From positions 186,001 through 250,000 of the forward strand of contig JAKCOZ010000312.1 of the NCBI GenBank assembly GCA_022605955.1: a stretch of 64,000 bases of DNA, given 5' to 3'. The notes below the pieces were generated by a model, which saw only the letters and a program-made list of their open reading frames with translations, searched no databases and was not told the origin of the DNA. The stretch comes from Rallus limicola. Taxonomy: Eukaryota > Chordata > Aves > Gruiformes > Rallidae. This document shows, piece by piece, positions 12,301 to 25,800 of this stretch. The position numbers and the translations under genes are program-made. The number at the start of each line of letters is the position of its first letter. Position 1 is the stretch's first letter.

Positions 12301-14390
12301 AGAGGGAACATGCCTGGAACCTCCTACGGTGCTTTTCTCGGCCCTAGCAGACTGCAGTTCAAAACATGCTAAACGTCCAGCAATAACTCCCAAAGTAAAG
12401 AAGCTAGGACTGAAAGGCATAGCTTGTCTGAAACCTCCTAACAGGACACACAAGCAGACCCTGTCACTTTGGCTCTCAGCCTTTTCCTTTGCCTGGAAAG
12501 AGGGAACATGCCTGGAACCTCCTACGGTGCTTTTCTCGGCCCTAGCAGACTGCAGTTCAAAACATGCTAAACGTCCAGCAATAACTCCCAAAGTAAAGAA
12601 GCTAGGACTGAAAGGCATAGCTTGTCTGAAACCTCCTAACAGGACACACAAGCAGACCCTGTCACTTTGGCTCTCAGCCTTTTCCTTTGCCTGGAAAGAA
12701 GGAACATACCTGCTACCTCCTACAGAGCTTTTCTCGGCCCTAGCAGACTGCAGTTCAAAACACGCTAAACGTCCAGCAATAACTCCCAAAGTAAAGAAGC
12801 TAGGCATGAAAGGCATAGCTTGTCTGAAACCTCCTAACAGGACACACAAGCAGACCCTGTCACTTTGGCTCTCAGCCTTTTCCTTTGCCTGGAAAGAAGG
12901 AACATACCTGCTACCTCCTACAGTGCTTTTCTCGGCCCTAGCAGACTGCAGTTCAAAACATGCTAAACGTCCAGCAATAACTCCCAAAGTAAAGAAGCTA
13001 GGCATGAAAGGCATAGCTTGTCTGAAACCTTATAACAGGACACACAAGCAGACCCTGTCACTTTGGCTCTCAGCCTTTTCCTTTGCCTGGAAAGAGGGAA
13101 CATGCCTGGAACCTCCTACGGTGCTTTTCTCGGCCCTAGCAGACTGCAGTTCAAAACATGCTAAACGTCCAGCAATAACTCCCAAAGTAAAGAAGCTAGG
13201 CATGAAAGGCATAGCTTGTCTGAAACCTCCTAACAGGACACACAAGCAGACCCTGTCACTTTGGCTCTCAGCCTTTTCCTTTGCCTGGAAAGAGGGAACA
13301 TGCCTGGAAGCTCCTACGGTGCTTTTCTCGGCCCTAGCAGACTGCAGTTCAAAACATGCTAAACGTCCAGCAATAACTCCCAAAGTAAAGAAGCTAGGCA
13401 TGAAAGGCATAGCTTGTCTGAAACCTCCTAACAGGACACACAAGCAGACCCTGTCACTTTGGCTCTCAGCCTTTTCCTTTGCCTGGAAAGAAGGAACATA
13501 CCTGCTACCTCCTACAGTGCTTTTCTCGGCCCTAGCAGACTGCAGTTCAAAACATGCTAAACGTCCAGCAATAACTCCCAAAGTAAAGAAGCTAGGCATG
13601 AAAGGCATAGCTTGTCTGAAACCTCCTAACAGGACACACAAGCAGACCCTGTCACTTTGGCTCTCAGCCTTTTCCTTTGCCTGGAAAGAGGGAACATGCC
13701 TGGAAGCTCCTACGGTGCTTTTCTCGGCCCTAGCTTACTGCAGTTCAAAACTTGCTAAACGTCCAGCAATAACTCCCAAAGTAAAGAAGCTAGGCATGAA
13801 AGGCATAGCTTGTCTGAAACCTCCTAACAGGACACACAAGCAGACCCTGTCACTTTGGCTCTCAGCCTTTTCCTTTGTCTGGAAAGAGGGAACATGCCTG
13901 GAACCTCCTACGGTGCTTTTCTCGGCCCTAGCAGACTGCAGTTCAAAACATGCTAAACGTCCAGCAATAACTCCCAAAGTAAAGAAGCTAGGCATGAAAG
14001 GCATAGCTTGTCTGAAACCTCCTAACAGGACACACAAGCAGACCCTGTCACTTTGGCTCTCAGCCTTTTCCTTTGCCTGGAAAGAGGGAACATGCCTGGA
14101 AGCTCCTACGGTGCTTTTCTCGGCCCTAGCAGACTGCAGTTCAAAACATGCTAAACGTCCAGCAATAACTCCCAAAGTAAAGAAGCTAGGCATGAAAGGC
14201 ATAGCTTGTCTGAAACCTCCTAACAGGACACACAAGCAGACCCTGTCACTTTGGCTCTCAGCCTTTTCCTTTGCCTGGAAAGAGGGAACATGCCTGGAAG
14301 CTCCTACGGTGCTTTTCTCGGCCCTAGCAGACTGCAGTTCAAAACATGCTAAACGTCCAGCAATAACTCCCAAAGTAAAGAAGCTAGGAC
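9350..14390 (+). repeat. Mosaic stretch including a 12-monomer block
   Basis: Satellite of mixed monomer order between the better-defined blocks. Within it, 10654-13029 is a 12-monomer segment bounded by CTTATAACAGG variants. It shares CTCAGCCC (11151) and CCTACAGAGC (near 12725) with the blocks at 58075-60648 and 60649-62826. The following 13030-14390 shares the unusual TAGCTTACTGC variant (13735) with the tandem 12-mers at 35606 and 37982. It appears to be a shortened relative of that unit. Confidence 0.7.
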
Positions 14391-17300
14391 TGAAAGGCAT
14401 AGCTTGTCTGAAACCTTATAACAGGACACACAAGCAGACCCTGTCACTTTGGCTCTCAGCCTTTTCCTTTGCCTGGAAAGAGGGAACATGCCTGGAACCT
14501 CCTACGGTGCTTTTCTCGGCCCTAGCAGACTGCAGTTCAAAACATGCTAAACGTCCAGCAATAACTCCCAAAGTAAAGAAGCTAGGCATGAAAGGCATAG
14601 CTTGTCTGAAACCTCCTAACAGGACACACAAGCAGACCCTGTCACTTTGGCTCTCAGCCTTTTCCTTTGCCTGGAAAGAGGGAACATGCCTGGAACCTCC
14701 TACGGTGCTTTTCTCGGCCCTAGCAGACTGCAGTTCAAAACATGCTAAACGTCCAGCAATAACTCCCAAAGTAAAGAAGCTAGGCATGAAAGGCATAGCT
14801 TGTCTGAAACCTCCTAACAGGACACACAAGCAGACCCTGTCACTTTGGCTCTCAGCCTTTTCCTTTGCCTGGAAAGAGGGAACATGCCTGGAACCTCCTA
14901 CGGTGCTTTTCTCGGCCCTAGCAGACTGCAGTTCAAAACATGCTAAACGTCCAGCAATAACTCCCAAAGTAAAGAAGCTAGGACTGAAAGGCATAGCTTG
15001 TCTGAAACCTCCTAACAGGACACACAAGCTGACCCTGTCACTTTGGCTCTCAGCCTTTTCCTTTGCCTGGAAAGAGGGAACATGCCTGGAACCTCCTACG
15101 GTGCTTTTCTCGGCCCTAGCAGACTGCAGTTCAAAACTTGCTAAACGTCCAGCAATAACTCCCAAAGTAAAGAAGCTAGGACTGAAAGGCATAGCTTGTC
15201 TGAAACCTCCTAACAGGACACACAAGCAGACCCTGTCACTTTGGCTCTCAGCCTTTTCCTTTGCCTGGAAAGAGGGAACATGCCTGGAAGCTCCTACGGT
15301 GCTTTTCTCGGCCCTAGCAGACTGCAGTTCAAAACATGCTAAACGTCCAGCAATAACTCCCAAAGTAAAGAAGCTAGGATTGAAAGGCATAGCTTGTCTG
15401 AAACCTCCTAACAGGACACACAAGCAGACCCTGTCACTTTGGCTCTCAGCCTTTTCCTTTGCCTGGAAAGAAGGAACATACCTGCTACCTCCTACAGTGC
15501 TTTTCTCGGCCCTAGCAGACTGCAGTTCAAAACATGCTAAACGTCCAGCAATAACTCCCAAAGTAAAGAAGCTAGGACTGAAAGGCATAGCTTGTCTGAA
15601 ACCTCCTAACAGGACACACAAGCAGACCCTGTCACTTTGGCTCTCAGCCTTTTCCTTTGCCTGGAAAGAGGGAACATGCCTGGAACCTCCTACGGTGCTT
15701 TTCTCGGCCCTAGCAGACTGCAGTTCAAAACATGCTAAACGTCCAGCAATAACTCCCAAAGTAAAGAAGCTAGGCATGAAAGGCATAGCTTGTCTGAAAC
15801 CTCCTAACAGGACACACAAGCAGACCCTGTCACTTTGGCTCTCAGCCTTTTCCTTTGCCTGGAAAGAGGGAACATGCCTGGAAGCTCCTACGGTGCTTTT
15901 CTCGGCCCTAGCAGACTGCAGTTCAAAACATGCTAAACGTCCAGCAATAACTCCCAAAGTAAAGAAGCTAGGCATGAAAGGCATAGCTTGTCTGAAACCT
16001 CCTAACAGGACACACAAGCAGACCCTGTCACTTTGGCTCTCAGCCTTTTCCTTTGCCTGGAAAGAAGGAACATACCTGCTACCTCCTACAGTGCTTTTCT
16101 CGGCCCTAGCAGACTGCAGTTCAAAACATGCTAAACGTCCAGCAATAACTCCCAAAGTAAAGAAGCTAGGCATGAAAGGCATAGCTTGTCTGAAACCTCC
16201 TAACAGGACACACAAGCAGACCCTGTCACTTTGGCTCTCAGCCTTTTCCTTTGCCTGGAAAGAGGGAACATGCCTGGAACCTCCTACGGTGCTTTTCTCG
16301 GCCCTAGCAGACTGCAGTTCAAAACATGCTAAACGTCCAGCAATAACTCCCAAAGTAAAGAAGCTAGGCATGAAAGGCATAGCTTGTCTGAAACCTCCTA
16401 ACAGGACACACAAGCAGACCCTGTCACTTTGGCTCTCAGCCTTTTCCTTTGCCTGGAAAGAGGGAACATGCCTGGAAGCTCCTACGGTGCTTTTCTCGGC
16501 CCTAGCAGACTGCAGTTCAAAACATGCTAAACGTCCAGCAATAACTCCCAAAGTAAAGAAGCTAGGACTGAAAGGCATAGCTTGTCTGAAACCTCCTAAC
16601 AGGACACACAAGCAGACCCTGTCACTTTGGCTCTCAGCCTTTTCCTTTGCCTGGAAAGAAGGAACATACCTGCTACCTCCTACAGTGCTTTTCTCGGCCC
16701 TAGCAGACTGCAGTTCAAAACATGCTAAACGTCCAGCAATAACTCCCAAAGTAAAGAAGCTAGGACTGAAAGGCATAGCTTGTCTGAAACCTCCTAACAG
16801 GACACACAAGCAGACCCTGTCACTTTGGCTCTCAGCCTTTTCCTTTGCCTGGAAAGAGGGAACATGCCTGGAAGCTCCTACGGTGCTTTTCTCGGCCCTA
16901 GCAGACTGCAGTTCAAAACATGCTAAACGTCCAGCAATAACTCCCAAAGTAAAGAAGCTAGGCATGAAAGGCATAGCTTGTCTGAAACCTCCTAACTGGA
17001 CACACAAGCAGACCCTGTCACTTTGGCTCTCAGCCTTTTCCTTTGCCTGGAAAGAAGGAACATACCTGCTACCTCCTACAGTGCTTTTCTCGGCCCTAGC
17101 AGACTGCAGTTCAAAACATGCTAAACGTCCAGCAATAACTCCCAAAGTAAAGAAGCTAGGCATGAAAGGAACAGCTTGTCTGAAACCTCCTAACAGGACA
17201 CACAAGCAGACCCTGTCACTTTGGCTCTCAGCCTTTTCCTTTGCCTGGAAAGAGGGAACATGCCTGGAAGCTCCTACGGTGCTTTTCTCGGCCCTAGCAG

Positions 17301-19120
17301 ACTGCAGTTCAAAACTTGCTAAACGTCCAGCAATAACTCCCAAAGTAAAGAAGCTAGGACTGAAAGGCATAGCTTGTCTGAAACCTCCTAACAGGACACA
17401 CAAGCAGACCCTGTCACTTTGGCTCTCAGCCTTTTCCTTTGTCTGGAAAGAGGGAACATGCCTGGAACCTCCTACGGTGCTTTTCTCGGCCCTAGCAGAC
17501 TGCAGTTCAAAACATGCTAAACGTCCAGCAATAACTCCCAAAGTAAAGAAGCTAGGACTGAAAGGCATAGCTTGTCTGAAACCTCCTAACAGGACACACA
17601 AGCAGACCCTGTCACTTTGGCTCTCAGCCTTTTCCTTTGCTTGGAAAGAGGGAACATGCCTGGAACCTCCTACGGTGCTTTTCTCGGCCCTAGCAGACTG
17701 CAGTTCAAAACATGCTAAACGTCCAGCAATAACTCCTAAAGTAAAGAAGCTAGGCATGAAAGGCATAGCTTGTCTGAAACCTCCTAACAGGACACACAAG
17801 CAGACCCTGTCACTTTGGCTCTCAGCCTTTTCCTTTGCCTGGAAAGAGGGAACATGCCTGGAAGCTCCTACGGTGCTTTTCTCGGCCCTAGCGGACTGCA
17901 GTTCAAAACATGCTAAACGTCCAGCAATAACTCCCAAAGTAAAGAATCTAGGCATGAAAGGCATAGCTTGTCTGAAACCTCCTAACAGGACACACAAGCA
18001 GACCCTGTCACTTTGGCTCTCAGCCTTTTCCTTTGCCTGGAAAGAGGGAACATGCCTGGAAGCTCCTACGGTGCTTTTCTCGGCCCTAGCAGACTGCAGT
18101 TCAAAACATGCTAAACGTCCAGCAATAACTCCCAAAGTAAAGAAGCTAGGCATGAAAGGCATAGCTTGTCTGAAACCTCCTAACAGGACACACAAGCAGA
18201 CCCTGTCACTTTGGCTCTCAGCCTTTTCCTTTGCCTGGAAAGAGGGAACATGCCTGGAACCTCCTACGGTGCTTTTCTCGGCCCTAGCAGACTGCAGTTC
18301 AAAACATGCTAAACGTCCAGCAATAACTCCCAAAGTAAAGAAGCTAGGCATGAAAGGCATAGCTTGTCTGAAACCTCCTAACAGGACACACAAGCAGACC
18401 CTGTCACTTTGGCTCTCAGCCTTTTCCTTTGCCTGGAAAGAAGGAACATACCTGCTACCTCCTACAGTGCTTTTCTCGGCCCTAGCAGACTGCAGTTCAA
18501 AACACGCTAAACGTCCAGCAATAACTCCCAAAGTAAAGAAGCTAGGCATGAAAGGCATAGCTTGTCTGAAACCTCCTAACAGGACACACAAGCAGACCCT
18601 GTCACTTTGGCTCTCAGCCTTTTCCTTTGCCTGGAAAGAAGGAACATACCTGCTACCTCCTACAGTGCTTTTCTCGGCCCTAGCAGACTGCAGTTCAAAA
18701 CATGCTAAACGTCCAGCAATAACTCCCAAAGTAAAGAAGCTAGGACTGAAAGGCATAGCTTGTCTGAAACCTCCTAACAGGACACACAAGCAGACCCTGT
18801 CACTTTGGCTCTCAGCCTTTTCCTTTGCCTGGAAAGAGGGAACATGCCTGGAACCTCCTACGGTGCTTTTCTCGGCCCTAGCAGACTGCAGTTCAAAACA
18901 TGCTAAACGTCCAGCAATAACTCCCAAAGTAAAGAAGCTAGGCATGAAAGGCATAGCTTGTCTGAAACCTCCTAACAGGACACACAAGCAGACCCTGTCA
19001 CTTTGGCTCTCAGCCTTTTCCTTTGCCTGGAAAGAGGGAACATGCCTGGAACCTCCTACGGTGCTTTTCTCGGCCCTAGCAGACTGCAGTTCAAAACATG
19101 CTAAACGTCCAGCAATAACT

Positions 19121-19249
19121 CCCCAAGTAAAGAAGCTATGACTGAAAGGCATAGCTTGTCTGAAACCTTATAGCAGGACACACAAGCAGACCCTGTCACT
19201 TTGGCTCTCAGCCTTTTCCTTTGCCTGGAAAGAAGGAACATGCCTGGAA
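19121..19249 (+). repeat. Marker monomer junction 2
   Basis: Same variant set as junction 1 but with CTTATAGCAGG. It lies 15,642 bp (79 monomers) after junction 1 and opens the 18-monomer block of the first 8.7-kb copy. Confidence 0.9.
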
Positions 19250-19458
19250 CCTCCTACGGTGCTTTTCTCGGCCCTAGCAGACTGCAGTTCAAAACATGCT
19301 AAACGTCCAGCAATAACTCCCAAAGTAAAGAAGCTAGGCATGAAAGGCATAGCTTGTCTGAAACCTCCTAACAGGACACACAAGCAGACCCTGTCACTTT
19401 GGCTCTCAGCCTTTTCCTTTGCCTGGAAAGAGGGAACATGCCTGGAAGCTCCTACGGT

Positions 19459-20250
19459 GCTTTTCTCGGCCCTAGCAGACTGCAGTTCAAAACATGCTAA
19501 ACGTCCAGCAATAACTCCCAAAGTAAAGAAGCTAGGACTGAAAGGCATAGCTTGTCTGAAACCTCCTAACAGGACACACAAGCAGACCCTGTCACTTTGG
19601 CTCTCAGCCTTTTCCTTTGCCTGGAAAGAGGGAACATGCCTGGAATCTCCTACGGTGCTTTTCTCGGCCCTAGCAGACTGCAGTTCAAAACATGCTAAAC
19701 GTCCAGCAATAACTCCCAAAGTAAAGAAGCTAGGACTGAACGGCATAGCTTGTCTGAAACCTCCTAACAGGACACACAAGCAGACCCTGTCACTTTGGCT
19801 CTCAGTCTTTTCCTTTGCCTGGAAAGAAGGAACATGCCTGGAAGCTCCTACGGTGCTTTTCTCGGCCCTAGCATACTGCAGTTCAAAACATGCTAAACGT
19901 CCAGCAATAACTCCCAAAGTAAAGAAGCTAGGACTGAAAGGCATAGCTTGTCTGAAACCTCCTAACAGGACACACAAGCAGACCCTGTCACTTTGGCTCT
20001 CAGCCTTTTCCTTTGCCTGGAAAGAGGGAACATGCCTGGAATCTCCTACGGTGCTTTTCTCGGCCCTAGCAGACTGCAGTTCAAAACATGCTAAACGTCC
20101 AGCAATAACTCCCAAAGTAAAGAAGCTAGGACTGAACGGCATAGCTTGTCTGAAACCTCCTAACAGGACACACAAGCAGACCCTGTCACTTTGGCTCTCA
20201 GTCTTTTCCTTTGCCTGGAAAGAGGGAACATACCTGCTACCTCCTACAGT
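19459..20250 (+). repeat. Two-monomer (396-bp) tandem duplication, first instance
   Basis: A dimer made of a CTG monomer with the TGGAATCTCC linker, then a monomer with GGACTGAACGG and CTCAGTCTTTTCC, occurs twice in a row (19459-19854 and 19855-20250). Homologous starts of blocks A, B and C carry this dimer once. The second copy has a unique GCATACTGC change at 19874. Confidence 0.85.
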
Positions 20251-22684
20251 GCTTTTCTCGGCCCTAGCAGACTGCAGTTCAAAACATGCTAAACGTCCAG
20301 CAATAACTCCCAAAGTAAAGAAGCTAGGCATGAAAGGCATAGCTTGTCTGAAACCTTATAAAAGGACACACAAGCAGACCCTGTCACTTTGGCTCTCAGC
20401 CTTTTCCTTTGCCTGGAAAGAGGGAACATGCCTGGAAGCTCCTACGGTGCTTTTCTCGGCCCTAGCAGACTGCAGTTCAAAACATGCTAAACGTCCAGCA
20501 ATAACTCCCAAAGTAAAGAAGCTAGGCATGAAAGGCATAGCTTGTCTGAAACCTCCTAACAGGACACACAAGCAGACCCTGTCACTTTGGCTCTCAGCCT
20601 TTTCCTTTGCCTGGAAAGAAGGAACATACCTGCTACCTCCTACAGTGCTTTTCTCGGCCCTAGCAGACTGCAGTTCAAAACATGCTAAACGTCCAGCAAT
20701 AACTCCCAAAGTAAAGAAGCTAGGCATGAAAGGAACAGCTTGTCTGAAACCTCCTAACAGGACACACAAGCAGACCCTGTCACTTTGGCTCTCAGCCTTT
20801 TCCTTTGCATGGAAAGAGGGAACATGCCTGGAAGCTCCTACGGTGCTTTTCTCGGCCCTAGCAGACTGCAGTTCAAAACTTGCTAAACGTCCAGCAATAA
20901 CTCCCAAAGTAAAGAAGCTAGGACTGAAAGGCATAGCTTGTCTGAAACCTCCTAACAGGACACACAAGCAGACCCTGTCACTTTGGCTCTCAGCCTTTTC
21001 CTTTGTCTGGAAAGAGGGAACATGCCTGGAACCTCCTACGGTGCTTTTCTCGGCCCTAGCAGACTGCAGTTCAAAACATGCTAAACGTCCAGCAATAACT
21101 CCCAAAGTAAAGAAGCTAGGACTGAAAGGCATAGCTTGTCTGAAACCTCCTAACAGGACACACAAGCAGACCCTGTCACTTTGGCTCTCAGCCTTTTCCT
21201 TTGCTTGGAAAGAGGGAACATGCCTGGAACCTCCTACGGTGCTTTTCTCGGCCCTAGCAGACTGCAGTTCAAAACATGCTAAACGTCCAGCAATAACTCC
21301 TAAAGTAAAGAAGCTAGGCATGAAAGGCATAGCTTGTCTGAAACCTCCTAACAGGACACACAAGCAGACCCTGTCACTTTGGCTCTCAGCCTTTTCCTTT
21401 GCCTGGAAAGAGGGAACATGCCTGGAAGCTCCTACGGTGCTTTTCTCGGCCCTAGCGGACTGCAGTTCAAAACATGCTAAACGTCCAGCAATAACTCCCA
21501 AAGTAAAGAATCTAGGCATGAAAGGCATAGCTTGTCTGAAACCTCCTAACAGGACACACAAGCAGACCCTGTCACTTTGGCTCTCAGCCTTTTCCTTTGC
21601 CTGGAAAGAGGGAACATGCCTGGAAGCTCCTACGGTGCTTTTCTCGGCCCTAGCAGACTGCAGTTCAAAACATGCTAAACGTCCAGCAATAACTCCCAAA
21701 GTAAAGAAGCTAGGCATGAAAGGCATAGCTTGTCTGAAACCTCCTAACAGGACACACAAGCAGACCCTGTCACTTTGGCTCTCAGCCTTTTCCTTTGCCT
21801 GGAAAGAGGGAACATGCCTGGAACCTCCTACGGTGCTTTTCTCGGCCCTAGCAGACTGCAGTTCAAAACATGCTAAACGTCCAGCAATAACTCCCAAAGT
21901 AAAGAAGCTAGGCATGAAAGGCATAGCTTGTCTGAAACCTCCTAACAGGACACACAAGCAGACCCTGTCACTTTGGCTCTCAGCCTTTTCCTTTGCCTGG
22001 AAAGAAGGAACATACCTGCTACCTCCTACAGTGCTTTTCTCGGCCCTAGCAGACTGCAGTTCAAAACATGCTAAACGTCCAGCAATAACTCCCAAAGTAA
22101 AGAAGCTAGGCATGAAAGGCATAGCTTGTCTGAAACCTCCTAACAGGACACACAAGCAGACCCTGTCACTTTGGCTCTCAGCCTTTTCCTTTGCCTGGAA
22201 AGAAGGAACATACCTGCTACCTCCTACAGTGCTTTTCTCGGCCCTAGCAGACTGCAGTTCAAAACATGCTAAACGTCCAGCAATAACTCCCAAAGTAAAG
22301 AAGCTAGGACTGAAAGGCATAGCTTGTCTGAAACCTCCTAACAGGACACACAAGCAGACCCTGTCACTTTGGCTCTCAGCCTTTTCCTTTGCCTGGAAAG
22401 AGGGAACATGCCTGGAACCTCCTACGGTGCTTTTCTCGGCCCTAGCAGACTGCAGTTCAAAACATGCTAAACGTCCAGCAATAACTCCCAAAGTAAAGAA
22501 GCTAGGACTGAAAGGCATAGCTTGTCTGAAACCTCCTAACAGGACACACAAGCAGACCCTGTCACTTTGGCTCTCAGCCTTTTCCTTTGCCTGGAAAGAG
22601 GGAACATGCCTGGAACCTCCTACGGTGCTTTTCTCGGCCCTAGCAGACTGCAGTTCAAAACATGCTAAACGTCCAGCAATAACT

Positions 22685-22813
22685 CCCCAAGTAAAGAAGC
22701 TATGACTGAAAGGCATAGCTTGTCTGAAACCTTATAGCAGGACACACAAGCAGACCCTGTCACTTTGGCTCTCAGCCTTTTCCTTTGCCTGGAAAGAAGG
22801 AACATGCCTGGAA
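22685..22813 (+). repeat. Marker monomer junction 3
   Basis: Same variant set with AGCAGG, 18 monomers (3,564 bp) after junction 2. The monomers after it differ from those after the other junctions: P then L linkers, leading to CTTATAACAGG near 23125. Confidence 0.9.
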
Positions 22814-25800
22814 CCTCCTACGGTGCTTTTCTCGGCCCTAGCAGACTGCAGTTCAAAACATGCTAAACGTCCAGCAATAACTCCCAAAGTAAAGAAGCTA
22901 GGCATGAAAGGCATAGCTTGTCTGAAACCTCCTAACAGGACACACAAGCAGACCCTGTCACTTTGGCTCTCAGCCTTTTCCTTTGCCTGGAAAGAAGGAA
23001 CATACCTGCTACCTCCTACAGTGCTTTTCTCGGCCCTAGCAGACTGCAGTTCAAAACATGCTAAACGTCCAGCAATAACTCCCAAAGTAAAGAAGCTAGG
23101 CATGAAAGGCATAGCTTGTCTGAAACCTTATAACAGGACACACAAGCAGACCCTGTCACTTTGGCTCTCAGCCTTTTCCTTTGCCTGGAAAGAGGGAACA
23201 TGCCTGGAACCTCCTACGGTGCTTTTCTCGGCCCTAGCAGACTGCAGTTCAAAACATGCTAAACGTCCAGCAATAACTCCCAAAGTAAAGAAGCTAGGCA
23301 TGAAAGGCATAGCTTGTCTGAAACCTCCTAACAGGACACACAAGCAGACCCTGTCACTTTGGCTCTCAGCCTTTTCCTTTGCCTGGAAAGAGGGAACATG
23401 CCTGGAACCTCCTACGGTGCTTTTCTCGGCCCTAGCAGACTGCAGTTCAAAACATGCTAAACGTCCAGCAATAACTCCCAAAGTAAAGAAGCTAGGCATG
23501 AAAGGCATAGCTTGTCTGAAACCTCCTAACAGGACACACAAGCAGACCCTGTCACTTTGGCTCTCAGCCTTTTCCTTTGCCTGGAAAGAGGGAACATGCC
23601 TGGAACCTCCTACGGTGCTTTTCTCGGCCCTAGCAGACTGCAGTTCAAAACATGCTAAACGTCCAGCAATAACTCCCAAAGTAAAGAAGCTAGGACTGAA
23701 AGGCATAGCTTGTCTGAAACCTCCTAACAGGACACACAAGCTGACCCTGTCACTTTGGCTCTCAGCCTTTTCCTTTGCCTGGAAAGAGGGAACATGCCTG
23801 GAACCTCCTACGGTGCTTTTCTCGGCCCTAGCAGACTGCAGTTCAAAACTTGCTAAACGTCCAGCAATAACTCCCAAAGTAAAGAAGCTAGGACTGAAAG
23901 GCATAGCTTGTCTGAAACCTCCTAACAGGACACACAAGCAGACCCTGTCACTTTGGCTCTCAGCCTTTTCCTTTGCCTGGAAAGAGGGAACATGCCTGGA
24001 AGCTCCTACGGTGCTTTTCTCGGCCCTAGCAGACTGCAGTTCAAAACATGCTAAACGTCCAGCAATAACTCCCAAAGTAAAGAAGCTAGGATTGAAAGGC
24101 ATAGCTTGTCTGAAACCTCCTAACAGGACACACAAGCAGACCCTGTCACTTTGGCTCTCAGCCTTTTCCTTTGCCTGGAAAGAAGGAACATACCTGCTAC
24201 CTCCTACAGTGCTTTTCTCGGCCCTAGCAGACTGCAGTTCAAAACATGCTAAACGTCCAGCAATAACTCCCAAAGTAAAGAAGCTAGGACTGAAAGGCAT
24301 AGCTTGTCTGAAACCTCCTAACAGGACACACAAGCAGACCCTGTCACTTTGGCTCTCAGCCTTTTCCTTTGCCTGGAAAGAGGGAACATGCCTGGAACCT
24401 CCTACGGTGCTTTTCTCGGCCCTAGCAGACTGCAGTTCAAAACATGCTAAACGTCCAGCAATAACTCCCAAAGTAAAGAAGCTAGGCATGAAAGGCATAG
24501 CTTGTCTGAAACCTCCTAACAGGACACACAAGCAGACCCTGTCACTTTGGCTCTCAGCCTTTTCCTTTGCCTGGAAAGAGGGAACATGCCTGGAAGCTCC
24601 TACGGTGCTTTTCTCGGCCCTAGCAGACTGCAGTTCAAAACATGCTAAACGTCCAGCAATAACTCCCAAAGTAAAGAAGCTAGGCATGAAAGGCATAGCT
24701 TGTCTGAAACCTCCTAACAGGACACACAAGCAGACCCTGTCACTTTGGCTCTCAGCCTTTTCCTTTGCCTGGAAAGAAGGAACATACCTGCTACCTCCTA
24801 CAGTGCTTTTCTCGGCCCTAGCAGACTGCAGTTCAAAACATGCTAAACGTCCAGCAATAACTCCCAAAGTAAAGAAGCTAGGCATGAAAGGCATAGCTTG
24901 TCTGAAACCTCCTAACAGGACACACAAGCAGACCCTGTCACTTTGGCTCTCAGCCTTTTCCTTTGCCTGGAAAGAGGGAACATGCCTGGAACCTCCTACG
25001 GTGCTTTTCTCGGCCCTAGCAGACTGCAGTTCAAAACATGCTAAACGTCCAGCAATAACTCCCAAAGTAAAGAAGCTAGGCATGAAAGGCATAGCTTGTC
25101 TGAAACCTCCTAACAGGACACACAAGCAGACCCTGTCACTTTGGCTCTCAGCCTTTTCCTTTGCCTGGAAAGAGGGAACATGCCTGGAAGCTCCTACGGT
25201 GCTTTTCTCGGCCCTAGCAGACTGCAGTTCAAAACATGCTAAACGTCCAGCAATAACTCCCAAAGTAAAGAAGCTAGGACTGAAAGGCATAGCTTGTCTG
25301 AAACCTCCTAACAGGACACACAAGCAGACCCTGTCACTTTGGCTCTCAGCCTTTTCCTTTGCCTGGAAAGAAGGAACATACCTGCTACCTCCTACAGTGC
25401 TTTTCTCGGCCCTAGCAGACTGCAGTTCAAAACATGCTAAACGTCCAGCAATAACTCCCAAAGTAAAGAAGCTAGGACTGAAAGGCATAGCTTGTCTGAA
25501 ACCTCCTAACAGGACACACAAGCAGACCCTGTCACTTTGGCTCTCAGCCTTTTCCTTTGCCTGGAAAGAGGGAACATGCCTGGAAGCTCCTACGGTGCTT
25601 TTCTCGGCCCTAGCAGACTGCAGTTCAAAACATGCTAAACGTCCAGCAATAACTCCCAAAGTAAAGAAGCTAGGCATGAAAGGCATAGCTTGTCTGAAAC
25701 CTCCTAACTGGACACACAAGCAGACCCTGTCACTTTGGCTCTCAGCCTTTTCCTTTGCCTGGAAAGAAGGAACATACCTGCTACCTCCTACAGTGCTTTT

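Larger units (their letters stand above)
3617..19141 (+). other. Long open frame through the satellite, judged non-coding
   Basis: A + strand frame stays open for 5,174 codons because the 198-bp period is exactly 66 codons and the consensus lacks a stop in this frame. The complementary strand also has a long open frame, broken mainly by CTTATAA variants. Monomer differences change residues freely (His/Leu/Ser, Asp/Tyr, Pro/Ala/Ser, Met/Leu, Lys/Asn), with no excess at third positions. Stops are present at each CTATGAC marker and at 48750. There is no start context, domain, signal peptide or splice structure to support a gene. I do not recognise the 66-residue unit. Similar spans occur at 53-3499, 34479-48140 and 48852-55895. 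Confidence 0.85.
14391..22995 (+). repeat. 8.7-kb higher-order unit, copy 1
   Basis: First copy of a 44-monomer tandem duplication with a period of 8,712 bp. Every variant monomer between 14391 and 22995 has its counterpart 8,712 bp downstream. By comparing the in-frame translations of both copies I found a single replacement difference, T at 19874 against G at 28586. Synonymous differences were not exhaustively checked. The match stops at 14390 on the left (C against A in the ATG/CTG dimorphism) and at 22996 on the right (L against A linker). Internally the unit is an 18-monomer block (19143-22706) preceded by part of a 26-monomer block. Confidence 0.9.

Noticed and set aside
3617..19141. 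Giant repetitive protein gene (5,174 codons on +, with comparable frames on -)
   Set aside because: The frame is a product of the 66-codon period. Variants change residues freely, stops occur at marker monomers, and there are no gene signals, domains or introns.
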